Source: Brugia malayi (Eukaryota > Nematoda > Chromadorea > Rhabditida > Onchocercidae). From it: DNA of 64,000 nt. The stretch lies in contig NW_025062477.1 of the NCBI RefSeq assembly GCF_000002995.4, positions 6,978,649 through 7,042,648 on the forward strand, read 5' to 3'. Every line of letters starts with the position of its first letter. Positions within the stretch are counted from its first letter, which is position 1. Below the pieces are notes generated by a model that was given only the letters and a program-made list of their open reading frames with translations, was not told the origin of the DNA and ran no database searches. Below, one piece after another: positions 11,958 through 25,374 of the stretch. Position numbers and translations under genes: made by a program.

Positions 11958-13255
11958 GAACTCAGAATTAATTTTACCATCCTATAAAGAGATCTTCTGA
12001 AGGTTTCCGAAAGTCACACCGCAATCAGGTTATTGATGATTCCTGAACTTGAAACTCAATCCAGTATTTCTATTATATGTTTTACTTCCGTTTGTATGGA
12101 ATTCAGTTTAAATACTCAGAATGATCCCTTTGCCATTCATGCCTTTTGGTTTGGTCCATTACTGTTTGGAATGTTTGAGATGCTTCCAGTGATTTTATTT
12201 ATATTTTTTAAAGAATGTAAAACCAAATGTTTACCTTATCACTTCAAATTAGACCGCAAATTCCACATGATTTCTGAAAAAAAAAAAAAAAAAAGATTGC
12301 GTTGTATTGCGACTGCTGAGACATTTCACATGAAATCAAAACTTGTGCTGTTTAGGAAGAGCCACAGAAATAAAGATGTGCTCAAATCCATAATTTATAG
12401 TAGTGTTGCTCGCATAAATAACCAAAAAGGCACTCAAAAAATTAAGCATCACTGGAAATAACTGTTTGGGTACCAAAATTTCAGGGAAAATCGTACGAAA
12501 AGCCAGTATGAAAGAAAATACATGGAGCTGTCGAGACTCCTACTTTATTATAAAAACAACTATAAAGTTAATAAGCACGAGCGAAGAGAAATGAAAGATA
12601 TGAAGCACGTAGTAAAGCGATGCAAGTAATTATATAAGTAAAACGATCCCCGTATTTCTATAGGAAATAAATGTTAGATTCACTGATGTCACAAACAGCG
12701 CAAACATAAAGAGAAATTTAGACAGTCATTCTCAAAAGTAAGTTATAGGTTATAGTTTTAAAATGGAAAATATACTCTACACATGCTTTTGCATGCACGA
12801 GTAACAGCTAAGAGTGTTAAGACTCAAGGAAGGCCTCGAAAAATGGCACAGTTGAAAATTCAATTCTTGCATACATTATTTTCGAAGAAAAAAATCAGGA
12901 CTCCATGTCTTCATACATTAAATATCTATAATAAAACAAAGGTTTAAAAAGTATTTTGAAAAAGTACTTTTAAAGAAATCTTCAAATATTTTCGTTCCAG
13001 AAAACTAAAACACAATATGAAAGTGGGATAGTCGAAATAGAAACACCCCAAAAATTAGGATTTTCTGCAGTTGAGAGAAACGGTAGCAAACAACGTTCAT
13101 CTTATTTGTATTAACATATTGGGCACCCATAATTTTACTGACATCTTGCAAGTGGAGGTAGTACGACAGAGTAACGTAACAACTGCTTTCTCGTACCACA
13201 TTTGCGCTTCATACTGAGCTGGCTTAGCAGTCCTGACCGTTTCAGGAAGAAATAC
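11958..13255. other. Spacer between converging Derlin-1 and HPS5-like genes
   Basis: This holds the Derlin-1 3' UTR. Plus-strand AATAAA motifs are at 12369-12374 and 12666-12671, and either could be the poly(A) signal. A 142-codon plus-strand ORF at 12033-12461 has a poly-Lys run, no family resemblance and no splice context, so I treat it as UTR. I see no other gene. Confidence 0.6.
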
Positions 13256-13290
13256 GATAACATATTTTCATTTATTGAAAATATGTTATC
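13256..13290 (-). terminator. Hairpin with AATAAA poly(A) signal in its loop, just after the HPS5-like stop
   Basis: The arms 13256-13270 (GATAACATATTTTCA) and 13276-13290 are exact reverse complements, 15 base pairs, with a 5-base loop. On the minus strand the loop plus its flanking base reads AATAAA (13271-13276). The hairpin starts 8 bases after the TAA of the HPS5-like gene and the AATAAA is 22 bases after it. A very short 3' UTR would result. Use as the poly(A) signal is inferred. Confidence 0.65.
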
Positions 13291-13298
13291 ATATCACA

Positions 13299-16200
13299 TT
13301 ACGTCCTTTGTAGCATTTTTACATTCGCAGATGAAGTGACAACTGTACGTAAAGCTTTGCTGGGTAGGTGTCGTGAATTTTTGGCAGACGATGAATGTGA
13401 TGAATTAGTTGCATCAACTCTACCACCTATCTCTTGTTTTTTATGACTACGGCGCCTTCGTTCTAGTTCACACCGTAAGCACCGTGATAAATTTGCTTCA
13501 CGAAGACAAATTTGATGGTACAAATGACCTAAAACATTTTGTCTGCAATAAAGATCAAGCCAACAAATAGTAATTTGCGAAATTCATTTAAAACAAGCTC
13601 AGCCCAATTAGTCATAGCCTAATATGACACGACGTCAATAGTTGGGTAAGCACTTGATAAACCTTCTGAAAGATTTGTAATATTGTCAAGCTACTTACAA
13701 CTATGTTCACTATAGTGTGGCATCATTTAACTGACATTCATTCTTCTACATTTCTACAAAACAGTAAGTGGGTTCAGTAAAACGAAAATATTTTCTAAAT
13801 AAGGTCCGAGCACTTACCACAACGAAATACTATAATATTCCCATCGTCCTGTGTCACTCGCGTTTTCAGCGGTAGTGTACAGCAAGTACAGTTGCTAAAA
13901 GTGATTCAAAATTAAAAAAAAAAAAAAAAAAAAGAAACAGGATAATGGTAAGAATTACTTCTTGCCCAAGAAAAAAAACTGAGTAGCAAAAAAAAAATCA
14001 AACCATAGATACTAACCCATCAACTGAAATAGTTAGGCTTCCATTCAATAATTTTGAACTGTTAACCATACCAGAAACGTCGAGAGCTGATGCTGGCGAA
14101 ACAGCTCCAACATCTTCAATTGTTGAAATCTTAAGCTCTGTTAAGAGATCATTGATGACCTGGAACAATTGAAAATACCAAATATGGTGTCGAATGCAAC
14201 AATTCACGAAAATAACTGTACAAATGGAAAAAGATGGACCTGGAGTGAGCACTGCTGAAACAAAATAGGATTTCGTATGTACATACGTGTCGTAATACTA
14301 TGAATTAAAGGAAGCCAATTAAAATTAACTTTACTTCACACAAGTCTTACCTCTTTTGGAAATAGGTTGAAAAACCTATTACATTCGTATGCCTTCATAA
14401 CAGCAAGCCACTGCCAATCCTCTATAGTTAAACATGACGCCAATTTTTTATTATTCTTTAGAAATTCGAAAACTGTATTGAGGCCTTCACAATAACGCAT
14501 ACATAGTAGAAGCTATAATCAGATGTTATGAAAAGTTTTAATAATGGTTCACTATCAGATTCTTAAATTTTTAAAACTATATTACGATTAAAAGTAAAAG
14601 CTGTTTTCATATGTATTGATCATTAGAATAAAGTTCATTGTTAGAAAAAGTGCAAATGTATTTTATTCTGATTGTTATGTATGAAAACACAAATTCGCTT
14701 TATCTGATGTTCATAGTAAAATCATCCATCAGTAGCAAAATCAAGAAATCCCGTCTACTAGCCAACACAAAATAACTATTCCAACTCATAAATAGTGATT
14801 TATCCATGAATCATTCATCTAATTCAAACACATATTCATAAAAAAAAAAACCTGTGAAGTCTTCACCGCTGGTAACCATACGAATTTTTCCGAACATTCT
14901 TCGAATTCGAGTTTATTTCTTGATACTTCAACATGAGAACTATCATCAATTTTTTTTTGGATCTCAGAAGATTCTAAAAAGATTCAACCACTAATATTCA
15001 GTAAATCTTTGAAATCTAAATCCATTCCAGATTAACTAACTTTTTGTAACTATTGTGACATTTTTGAAAAATGCTCGGTACACTAAATCTTGGTCCCAGT
15101 TCTTAGCCTCCATTTGCACTAAATTTTTAGTTTCCTTTTTTCTTATGCTTCTTTTTTCAATTCGTTCCACCATTTCTTGGAATAATGCAGCCTTTTGTTC
15201 TGCAAAACATAAAAAAATATTTTTTATACATTCTGTTTTTCTTTTCCATCGACTAATATTTGTGAATCTTTAAGTGTCCAGTAGCCAACATGTCTCTACT
15301 TCGAAAAAAATAAAACCGAGTTTACTGAAATAAGAAATATCGGTATCATAATGGAACAAACTTAAATGATCATCGAATTCGAAAAATACTGCGCACGCCT
15401 CACACAGATTTTCCGAGGAACTTTCACTATTTTTCCCAGTAGCAGCAGCACGATATTCAAACAATTTTGTCCACTGCTCAATTGAGGTGGGAACGCCACC
15501 AGCAGCGAACTGATCAACGGTAACTCGTAATTGTGCCATTTTTGGCCCGAATGTCATAACATGATGCCAAAGTCTGGAAAATTCATGCAACAATGAACAT
15601 AGAAAACTCTGAAATTTAACACACTGCAGAATTTTTCTATCAGTTAACACAATAAAATAATTTTAAATCAGTTAACCAAAATCAATCATTATTTCACCAC
15701 AGTGTTCAATTTGCTTAATTCAAAATCTGTAAATAGCCTTTGAAAAAAGGGGAGATAGTAGGATATGCAACTAAAGTATATCGTTAAAATGATGAAATGT
15801 GCATATTTGTTATATAAAAGTTATCTTTAAGACTGGAAATTTTTATCGAAATCGTTCCCCCTGTTTTAATTCGATTTTGTCACTGCTGATTCGCTTGTCA
15901 AACACAAAAAAAATTTGCAAAGTTAGCACCCCAATTACATTATTCTTTGCCAAATGTCATATCAAATATTAGTAATACTAATGAATAGATCACACAAATT
16001 CATGAACAAACCTGTGTAAGCCACAAACTTGGCAGTATAAGTTCCCTCCATCCAGCTTTCTAGTTCTTGACAAGGTCAAAGTTTCAGGTGCAATGGTAGC
16101 ATCGCTGGGATGCATCAAACGTTTATCTTCATCATTTAATGTCAACGCTACTTGCAAGCTTTTCATACCAAACAAATCATTCTTTTCATCATCACCATTC

Positions 16201-19200
16201 ACTGTCCAAGTCATTTCAATCGGTTGAACAGCTACGAAATTCTTTTCAATGACGTAACTCTTATTCAACAATCTGAAGGAAAAAGTAGGGAAATGATCTC
16301 GATGAATTATGAAAGAATAGATCAAATTAGGAGAAATCAGGGAACTGAAAATCGAGAAATTACAATTCCAATCATAAAAATTATCAAGATAACAACAATA
16401 TGATACTTAGAATGTAGGAAGATTTATGAGTGAACGATATATTTCAACCTAGTATCGTTTTTTAACGACTGGTCGATCGAACTATGTCCTGAACTTTCAT
16501 GCTCTTCTACAGTTTCATTGCAATTCAAGTTCAATCTTCCATTGGATGTGAGATCATGTTTTATTAGTTGCTGCTCCGCAGTCCATTCACAACACTCGGA
16601 CTTTTTATGTTCGATTTCAGGCATTACCTATAACTGCTCACTAGAAACGGCAGTATCCGAACAAAAACATTAAAAAAAATTATATCTCCTATCCAACTTA
16701 GATTCGATATGAAATAAAATAAAGGCCGTCATCAGTGGCAACTTATTGTAAGGTGAAAGATTTCCTCAACCTAATAGGGTTAAAAAATGTCTTAAATCAG
16801 TAATAGATATTTACAATTCTCCTTCCAAACGGCTTGATTCCTTTCACTATCCGAGCTCCTCGTCTTGTTCGACGTATTGTTCGAAGATGTGCTACATTGA
16901 CATTTATGTTTAGTGGCATACTTTCCACGCATTTTTCGAGCAATTCTAATGGATCACGTCGTCCAAAGAGAGTTTTAAAATCAAGCTAAAACAGAACATA
17001 ATGTTTTAAGTGATGTTGTTTCAACACGAAAAAGATCGTAACCTCAAACACAAACATATTGTTACAGCCCAAAACTGAACTACATGAAATAATATAAAAT
17101 ATCTAAATAGTAATATTTCGAGGAATTTCTAGGAAATTAGTTTCAACATAAAAAGGACAAGCAAATTTTTAAAATCACTACGACGACCCAAAATATGAGA
17201 AAAATCTGTGCGCTCAATAAATAACTGACCGAATAATCAGCTAATAAATTTGAAAGATCCAATTAATCATAATTCAACTTATAGACACTAATTTTGTGTA
17301 AAATCAGGACTTCAAAAGACTCTGATAAATACAGAAATAGAAAAACGGTAAAAAATACAGAAATAGACATTCACAATTCCATAACTTGAGATTTAATCAT
17401 TTCCAAAGAAATCAGGTTAACAATGAGACATATCAGTAATTCTCACATAACAAACTCACTTGCGCAGTTCGTTTTTGTTTCTGCTCATGGTTTTTATGAT
17501 CTCCAATCAGTCGCTGAAATTTCTTTGCCGCTACGAGATCTTTCGTTACATCATTAATCGTTACCTTTAACATGTAAAACATTCTTCGATACTAATAGTG
17601 AATATGGAATTAAAAAAACAACTCCTGCATGCAAGTATCAAAAATACATTCCCGTCTGAGCTAAGAAAATCAACACAAATAAATAAAAGAGGTTACTTTT
17701 GACATATATAAAAACACTTCCTAAAAAATTAGTTTACTAAATAATGGCTTAAGGATCGAAAATGTTCTGGAAATTATGCATAATCAGGCAGCAATTTCAA
17801 TAATTTTTCGGAACACTGCATGGAATACATAGAGAAAGTAAATGAACTATCGATCGAGTAAGAAGATAAAAATAAACCTGTTGATCAAACAAAATAAAGT
17901 TATTAGAGCTATCCAGCAGTATACGTAAAGACTCAACACTATCATTACGCATCAACTGATTTGCTGATGCTTTCTCGGCATCCAACTATAAAAAAGAAAT
18001 GAAAAAATCTTTTAAATTTAGTAATATTAAATAATAGCTATTATTATCACTCAAAATTACTACTGGACAACAAGAATGCAAATAAAAGTGTAGGCAGAAA
18101 GCAAATCTCACCAACAACATTCGAGCTTCATTTATTAGTTTCTTATGACGTTGTTCTGCATCTTCGAATTTTACTTCACTCTCATCAGTTCCCATCACGG
18201 ATCTCTGATTTAAGGGCAAACTTCTTCGTTTCCAGTCGTTCCTTCTGGTTATTAATTGCTATGACATCAAGCAAGATCTATTCAAATGATTTAAAACAAA
18301 ATAAAATTACAACTACAGTTAAGAAAGTTACTGACAAAGTCTTGGATCATGCAGCAAAATCATACACTTCAATATGCAAAGTACTTTTGCTCCTTAATCG
18401 CAGCGGTGACGGTGCTCTGAAAGTGAAATCATCCTCATAACCACTATTTTGCATAGTTTGAACGACACGATGAATGCCTGAAAGTATGCTATCTAGAAAT
18501 CTAATTTTTCAAACTACAAAAAACATGGCAGAGAAGCAAGAACCTGAACTCAAACGGTGAACTGCTCCTTTTGGTTTCTCTCCAATAGCACCATTTCTTT
18601 TCAATTCACTCAGAAGTTTGTGCAAAGCGTTAAACACATTCTACAAAATATGACATCAGCAGAAGATCAAGGGTAGAAATTTCAACTACCAAGTAGAAGA
18701 AAACCCGGAACACATATTTTGAAACTTACATGTGTTATTTGCGACTTAAAGTGTTGAAATGTTGTTATTTTATTCAGGATATCTTCCAGCTGCTCACAAT
18801 TCCATGCAGTATGTGAGTTGTAATTTTTGTTCATGACATAATCTACGTAAATTAATTGTGCAGCCTAAAAAGCACTTGCTTCATTGCGAAATCCTATATC
18901 TTTTATTTCTCGGATAGCCTTTCTCAGAATTATCAATACAATTATCATTATACAGTTTCTACTATGTAGATAACAATTATGACCGAGAAGGATAAAAAAT
19001 CAAGAATAACGAGCCTGTGAGTAACACTGCCTCCAATGAAGTTTTTCTACAGCTTTCTCAATCGTAAACAACGTTAACTTTCGTAAACTACCTGTTTCCG
19101 ATAAAAGGAAGACATCAGCATCATTTACCGCGTATTCACTTATTGAACCTGAAATTTCTTTCCATTTCTCCATCCTTTATGTAAGATCTCATTTCCTTTC

Positions 19201-22148
19201 AGTGCTTTTCAAGTGAATTGTAAACTGAAGGACATACCTATACAATCCATTGTACTAATAAGTACCATATGACTGTCTATGGGATCGATTAAACAAAATG
19301 TTGTATCTGTTTTCGTCATCAAAAATAAATTGCTGAAAACCTGTTTTTAATGTGACACTTAACTAATAGTTAAGAAATGCATATATCAAAATGTGACACT
19401 AACGCATGCACAGCTATTTAAATAACAACATTAGTGAATTCCAAAGCTTTAAACATTATGTTACAACCAGTATGTAAATATTTGTTCAAGTTTGATAATT
19501 TAACTATTGAAATGAGGAGACAATATACTTCACGCCGACTCATCATGCCAAGAGTCAATATCGACACCAATTTCAAGATTAGATTCTCGAACTTCGCGTT
19601 TTCAAACAACAGCATGAAAAATAAGATCAGAAGCTAAAGTTTACTTTTGGCATTTGATCAGTGTTAAAAGCCCGAAATTGATATTTCGAACTTCATTAAT
19701 ACTAGCCATGCTGTCGAATAAGTTATCTTTCTTGAAGGAGACCACGGGAAATCGACGAACAGTTTTCAAATTTCGGTATTGATGAGTGCTACAATTGCAA
19801 ATTCTGATAACAATAGAATTGATATTTTTTTAACTGGAACATAATATATTCAGTTTAGAAATATCAAGGAGTACCAATCACATAATAAAAATTGAATACA
19901 TTTAATCGCTTCTAAAATTTGAATAGATTCAATGGTGCACTAGGTTTTAGACAAATCTTATCTCAGAAAACATTTAAACCAAAACCTGTAAACTACACCG
20001 CGACCATTAGCTTCCCATAATCGACCGCTTGGACGACTAGCAAATATCACCGTCAACTCGTTATATCCCTTTGTATTCATTGGTGTCATGCCATTATTTT
20101 CTTCTCCATATTGTGATTTCCGTTCCTGTTGGTCAGAATAAAAGACAGCGCCAAAATGACCCTTCCGCAATCTTTTTCCAACCTTAACTATGCAAAAAGT
20201 AAATGCTGACAACGTACAGTTAAAACGTTGTTCCTGCGAATGTTATTCGAGTAAGAACAATATATGACGATGAATAGCAATAAATAAATGGTTACTGAAC
20301 AGCCAAAAGAAAATTGCTTTGCAAAGGAAAACAAGGTGTAACGCAAGTAATTCATCCAGTTTGCATAAAATTTGGTTAATAAAGACCTACAGTTATCACA
20401 AAAAACAACGCATTACAAGAATAGAACTTATGGATAAAAACTTGATATATAAAACGATTAAGATCTTAATCTGACCTGAATACAACTGTACGTTCTCAAA
20501 TCACAAACACAGCATCGCGTTAAGGTAGAGGCAAGCAGACAATCATCACGTAAATCAAATTGAACAATTTCGCTATCTGTTTCAAATATAATATCAGTTG
20601 GTGAGCGAAAAAAGCTACGATTCTGAAACATTTCAAACCTCATATTTTGTAATTAAGAAATCTAATGATATCCTACAAGAACCTCATTTTAAAAAAAGTT
20701 TCATTACTCTTACATGAACTACAGTCCGACTAATCCGTCCTTTTGTGTCTCCAGCATATACTTTGGAACTATCACTGCACCATCTCAATTCTGTGACATG
20801 GACTGCTTGACCATATTGATCTGTAAAATTTTTTGAAATTAAGATTTTATGAAATTTTGCTTCTGACAAGAAAAATACAACACGATTAATGGTGTGAAGT
20901 AGTAACGTAATCTACATCGGCATTTCCTCGCTGCAAAGACCTTCACATGCTTATTTCATCTTCAGACGCTTTTTACAACAAAATTAAAGTTTCTAAAACA
21001 AGTAATTTTTTTTTATTAATTCCAAACCTCTCATAAGTAGAAAAGTCTTATTGTGGAAATTTATAAAATCTAATTAAGAGAAATATCTCACTTCTTGCAA
21101 AAAATTTCGTCTAAAAACGTTACCTTTCTTTCTGGTCATGAGTTTTTTCAAATAAAAGACAAAACTCACCTGTACCAACATGACTATCGGTAGTAAAAAG
21201 CGTAATAGGACTTTGGCCGATGTCAACCAGGACTGTAATTGTCAGGGAGCCTCGTTTGCTTGCTGTTGCCAAATATTTCTCATTTGGTGATATAGATAAC
21301 TATAAATTGTTGAAATTACCAAGAATTTCGATAAAATTAATATATGAATGATGATCAAGTAAAACTGCTATGATGAAGTAAAACTAAATCTGAAAATCTA
21401 GAGTAAAGTTAGTATAAATTGAAGGTCAGAAGAGATTGAAATATGAAAAGTATCAGAAATAGGAAAACAAACTATGTAACCTTGATAATAGGTCCGTCCT
21501 TGATGGAAATGACTTGTATTGGGACAGAGCTTATGCGATTCCGATACTTCGAAGCAAACCTTGAAAATAAATAAACCGTTCCACTTGTCGATCCGACGGC
21601 TAGGTAATGAGCAGATGCATCCAAACAAATGAACTGAAAGTGAAGACAGATTTAGGTTCTAAAATTTGATAATGTCTAACCGCTTTAAACTATCAAGAAA
21701 AAGATATTCCAAAACTAGGATGAGAAGAAAGAAAAGCTGTACTTAATAAATTGAAAAAATAATAAGGAACCCAAAGCTGTAGGAGTTAATTTGTAAATAA
21801 AAATTCTCTTGTTTTAAATTTCAGAGGCTAAAGATGACTTCAATGGATTTTTTTAACCAAAATACAATATGCAATGTTAGATGAAGCATGGAAATTTATA
21901 CTAGATCATTCCGTATTAAACAAAACAGGATATCGAAGCTAATGCATTATCAAATATTCTGTAAAAAAAAGTTAGTCTATATACCAAACCTTAATTCGAG
22001 TAGATGAACTCGTTGGAAAGCTTAATTCTTCAAGCGATGTTAATTCAACAAAAAGATGGGTGAGTGGCAAACTACTCTGTTCGTTTTCCTTCCGTTCCTC
22101 TGGTGACTTCGTACCACTACTGCTGCACTCAGGAATAAGGATATCCAT
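13299..22148 (-). CDS. HPS5: HPS5-like BLOC-2 subunit: N-terminal WD-type propeller, C-terminal RING-like zinc finger
   Basis: HPS5 belongs to BLOC-2, which directs cargo to lysosome-related organelles (gut granules in worms). I resolved 25 in-phase exons, 1244 residues: 21990-22148, 21481-21633, 21170-21299, 20714-20820, 20476-20622, 19986-20182, 19645-19803, 19238-19332, 19015-19148, 18730-18864, 18544-18640, 18368-18477, 18112-18258, 17878-17985, 17460-17564, 16815-16985, 16449-16627, 16012-16272, 15326-15573, 15041-15199, 14852-14973, 14351-14512, 14017-14159, 13818-13894, 13299-13528. Propeller blades show in HYLAVGSTSGTVYLFSR, SISPNEKYLATASKRGSL, VYAGDTKGRI and FASRPSGRLWEANGRGVVY. The opening THLFVELTSLEELSL and the block ISEYAVNDADVFLLSETGSL..IEKAVEKLHW follow the order expected for HPS5. 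The end has C-x2-C, CGHLYHQIC and CLRC, a RING-H2-like zinc ligand set. TECPR2, which shares a similar propeller, is the alternative. One intron (after 19015) needs a GC donor. Confidence 0.78.
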
Positions 22149-23926
22149 GTTATTGAAATTGGTTTGCAGATTTAGTCAATGAATAAGGCTGATTCAACAT
22201 CAGGAGATCGACCTAAGTACTTTTTTCTGTTCAACCATGTAACAACTGCATTTTTATGTAAACTTTCTTTCGACGAATGTTTTTGAAAAAAACAAAGTAG
22301 CAGTCACATTGATAAATACTGCAATTTTAACAGCAACAATCACAATAATAAAATAATGATAATAACAGTAGCAAAAACAACAAGAAGGCGATTACGTTAT
22401 GAATCGGGGGAAATCACTGATCATCATAACAGTTAGTGACTGTAGTAAAAGTATATAGATCGACTATAAAATAGGGAGAACCAAATGCTGATAAAAACAG
22501 GTTGCAGAAGAAATGAGAAATGACGGAAGGAAAATAAGGCGTTCAAAAGAGTTTAAGATTAGAAAACAGATGTCGTTACAGTGACAAAATGACCGATATC
22601 GCGAAACAACCGAAAACACTTCAATTAAACATTCTCATAAGATACGCGATGTTTCCCGATAATGTTGGACCGGAAGAGTATCGAAAACACATGCGGGGCA
22701 AGATAACGAAAGAGAAAATGTTGATGAAAATCTTACAGGTACTGAGGAAATGATTCAGTCACTCTGAAGTTCTCAGTTCGAATCCAAATAATGAAAATTC
22801 ATCCATAGCATGGCAGAAACACTACAGAAATGAGATACGAGTACTTAATATAAAGCATCATTAATCAGGCTGAGGTCTGAGGTCAAAGGTTATCCACAAC
22901 TGAGTTGAATGAGCAGAGAGTGGCTGTTTATCTTTTCGTCTCACGTTGTTTCGCTGTTATCTCGCTGCAACACGTAGAGGGCACCTTCAACTGAAATTCG
23001 CCCAGCTTTAAAGTTTTGAATTCACTAGCGACTGCTTCACATGAAATGCTTCCGAAATGGAGGAGGACTGAGCGACTGAGCTCTCGTGCTGACTGCTGGC
23101 CGGTCACTACCCGGAAAGTACTCATAGTGTCGTCTTATCGATGCTTTCGTTAGTTTGACTGTCCGGAGTCCAAAAACATATTTTTCTGTATAGTAAGTAC
23201 TCTCTTTATTACCCACACTCTTTTATTCCGATACATAATCCGAAAAAAACTCACTTAAAGTTCCGAGTATACATGAGGTTCTGAGATTTTCCATTAGAAG
23301 CTTAGTTATCATAGGGAAAAAGTACTGGGTATTTGACAAAATATAGAAGGATCTATAAATGTTTCCCACGAGATGCATTGCAAAACTTTAAATTTGATGA
23401 TCCTTCCAGAATGGAGATGATTTTTAATATGACTGATTAACATTAAATTCATCACTTTAATTGAATTTTTTTATGATTAATCGTTTTTTAATGAAAGGTT
23501 TTCTGCTTCAGTTTTCTATAAAAAATGCAAAATTCCTGAAATTGTGTCATCCTTTGCCTATCTTAACATGGAACACATTGTTCTTTTCAAACATTTAAAT
23601 GTTTGTTAAATATTTGGAAGTAATATATGATACACTTAGAAGTTTCCCGCATAAACTAATGTCATAATAATGAACTGAATATACAATATGCAGTCTATGA
23701 TTTTATTTAAAGAGAATAGAAAGCTCAATGAATCTGAGTTAATTCAAACTATACCTTTGACGTTTACTTATCAATTGCGATAACCAACTGCGCGTAGTCT
23801 TTTTTTAGAAACAATTATCATGGAAACACGCGTAAACATGCATCTCTCACGTGTGCAGTGTCACCTGAATTGTTTCTAGGAAAACTCTCTTCGATGTGAA
23901 GCAGTGAATTATTTCTAAGAATATGT

Positions 23927-23969
23927 AATATATATATATATATATACATACATACATACATACATACAT

Positions 23970-24006
<37 letters not shown>
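23927..24006. repeat. Compound microsatellite (TA)n-(CATA)n-(CA)n
   Basis: Three simple repeats abut in order: TA units, then CATA units, then CA units, about 80 bases in all. The Cys-Val and Tyr-rich ORFs on the minus strand here are just translation of this repeat. Confidence 0.97.
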
Positions 24007-24019
24007 ATTTCCTCGATTT

Positions 24020-24360
24020 AATATGTTTCACCGTACATTCTGTTCTCCTGCTACCAACCAGCGGCACTCTGTTACAATGCGCCGGGCAGTATTTCCCACC
24101 ATGCTTAATTGTTATTCCCTGGTGCTCGGTGCCACTGGTGCTACCGTTACAAGGCACCTTGGATCTGAGGGATGGAAAGCACTGGGATCATTTTTTTCCT
24201 GGAACGGGGCGGGGAAGATGCTTGATGGGTGTCTGTTGCAAGCGACTATTTCCTATCTGCCCGTGTTCAGTTTCACTTGTTTATCTTGCATGGATGAAAG
24301 CTACTTTCAGTCCATTTTTCCTCCTTTAGCTGCAATCCGGAATTATTGTTCCGCATGGCA
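24020..24360. other. GC-richer block of unknown origin
   Basis: Sequence composition changes sharply here to roughly half G+C by eye, while both flanks are strongly AT-rich. The block begins right after the microsatellite and is open for 117 codons on the plus strand, but the translated product resembles nothing I know. It could be a transposon or organelle/endosymbiont-derived fragment, or a repeat consensus. No terminal repeats are evident. Confidence 0.4.
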
Positions 24361-25374
24361 TCCAAATACTTCATAGTTCAACTACTCATCATACCAACTT
24401 AACGCATTCTCCTTATTCCAAAACTGGAAGTATGTAAGTCGTGTAATCATTAAGCTAAGTTACATGTTTTGGTGAAAAGTTGAACTGTTAAAATGTCGTG
24501 TTTTAGTGACGATGGGAAGTTAAGTGAGTATTTTGGCTTTCTTTGATATGAATGTAACGATTTAATATCATAATATCATACGAAAGCTGAAGATACTTTC
24601 TCTTCTTGCTGTATCCCAAAGTAATCATAGAATAGTAATAACAAAGATTCTTTCATGCGATACTGATATGCTTCTGTTTCACTGATACTATCACTATTCA
24701 TTGCTGATAGCTGATTCATTGATTCAAATGCTTTCCATGTCCCATCCAAATGTGACTTATCACATCATGATCTGTATCACTTTCCAGATTTGTTGCTCTC
24801 ATTTCTTATCACTTACCGGTCAGAAAGATAAAGCACAATTAAAATTTAGGTGAGAAGTGCCATTGACTGTCTAGTTTATTGTTGATTTTAAAACTTCAGT
24901 TTCATTAGAAGTCATACATTGATTCATTTTCTATGCAAAATCTATTAAATATTGACTCTCCATGGGTAAAGTTATACGTGATTTTGGGAACTCGTACTGA
25001 GTACTTGTGGACGCATAGCTCCAGATAATTTTTAAACTCTCAGATTTTTTCTTTTTGTTCTAGACTCTTCAGGTACATGTTTTTTAATTTTTATTTGTAA
25101 TAGCATGATAGCGGCGTCTACTTTTACTTCATCGAAGACTTATTTCACTGAGATATGAGCAATGAGATTTATCTCGCATTTTCTAGAAATTACTGAAAGT
25201 AATTTTAATATTTGAAGACAGTACTGCAGTTGATCAATTGAAAGAATCTTAGGATATCCAGCTTAAGATTATTTCAGTTGGAAGTAAATCACTTTCATCC
25301 ACAGCAATCACAAAACTTTGAAAGATTTCAACTGAGCAAGCGGCGAAAATCAAACTTCAGAATTTACATATTCA

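Larger units (their letters stand above)
22149..25374. other. Upstream interval between divergent HPS5-like and glycosyltransferase genes
   Basis: This 3.2-kb stretch holds the 5' flanks of both genes. A compound microsatellite lies at 23927-24006 and next to it a GC-richer block at about 24020-24360. A 65-codon minus ORF (22928-23125) and a 117-codon plus ORF (24023-24376) are open, but I recognise neither and they lack convincing gene context. A tRNA-like B-box motif at 22776-22785 is discussed among rejected items. Confidence 0.55.

Noticed and set aside
12033..12461. 142-codon plus-strand ORF after the Derlin-1 stop
   Set aside because: It contains a poly-Lys run from an A homopolymer, has no family resemblance and sits where the Derlin-1 3' UTR is expected.
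22776..22785. GTTCGAATCC, resembling a tRNA B box
   Set aside because: The flanking bases do not form a T stem and there is no A box or acceptor stem at tRNA spacing.
23818..24157. Minus-strand ORFs rich in Cys-Val and Tyr-Val
   Set aside because: They are translations of the CA/CATA/TA microsatellite.
24023..24376. 117-codon plus-strand ORF in the GC-rich block
   Set aside because: High GC makes chance open frames longer; no recognisable motif, no splice partners. Kept only as a compositional anomaly.
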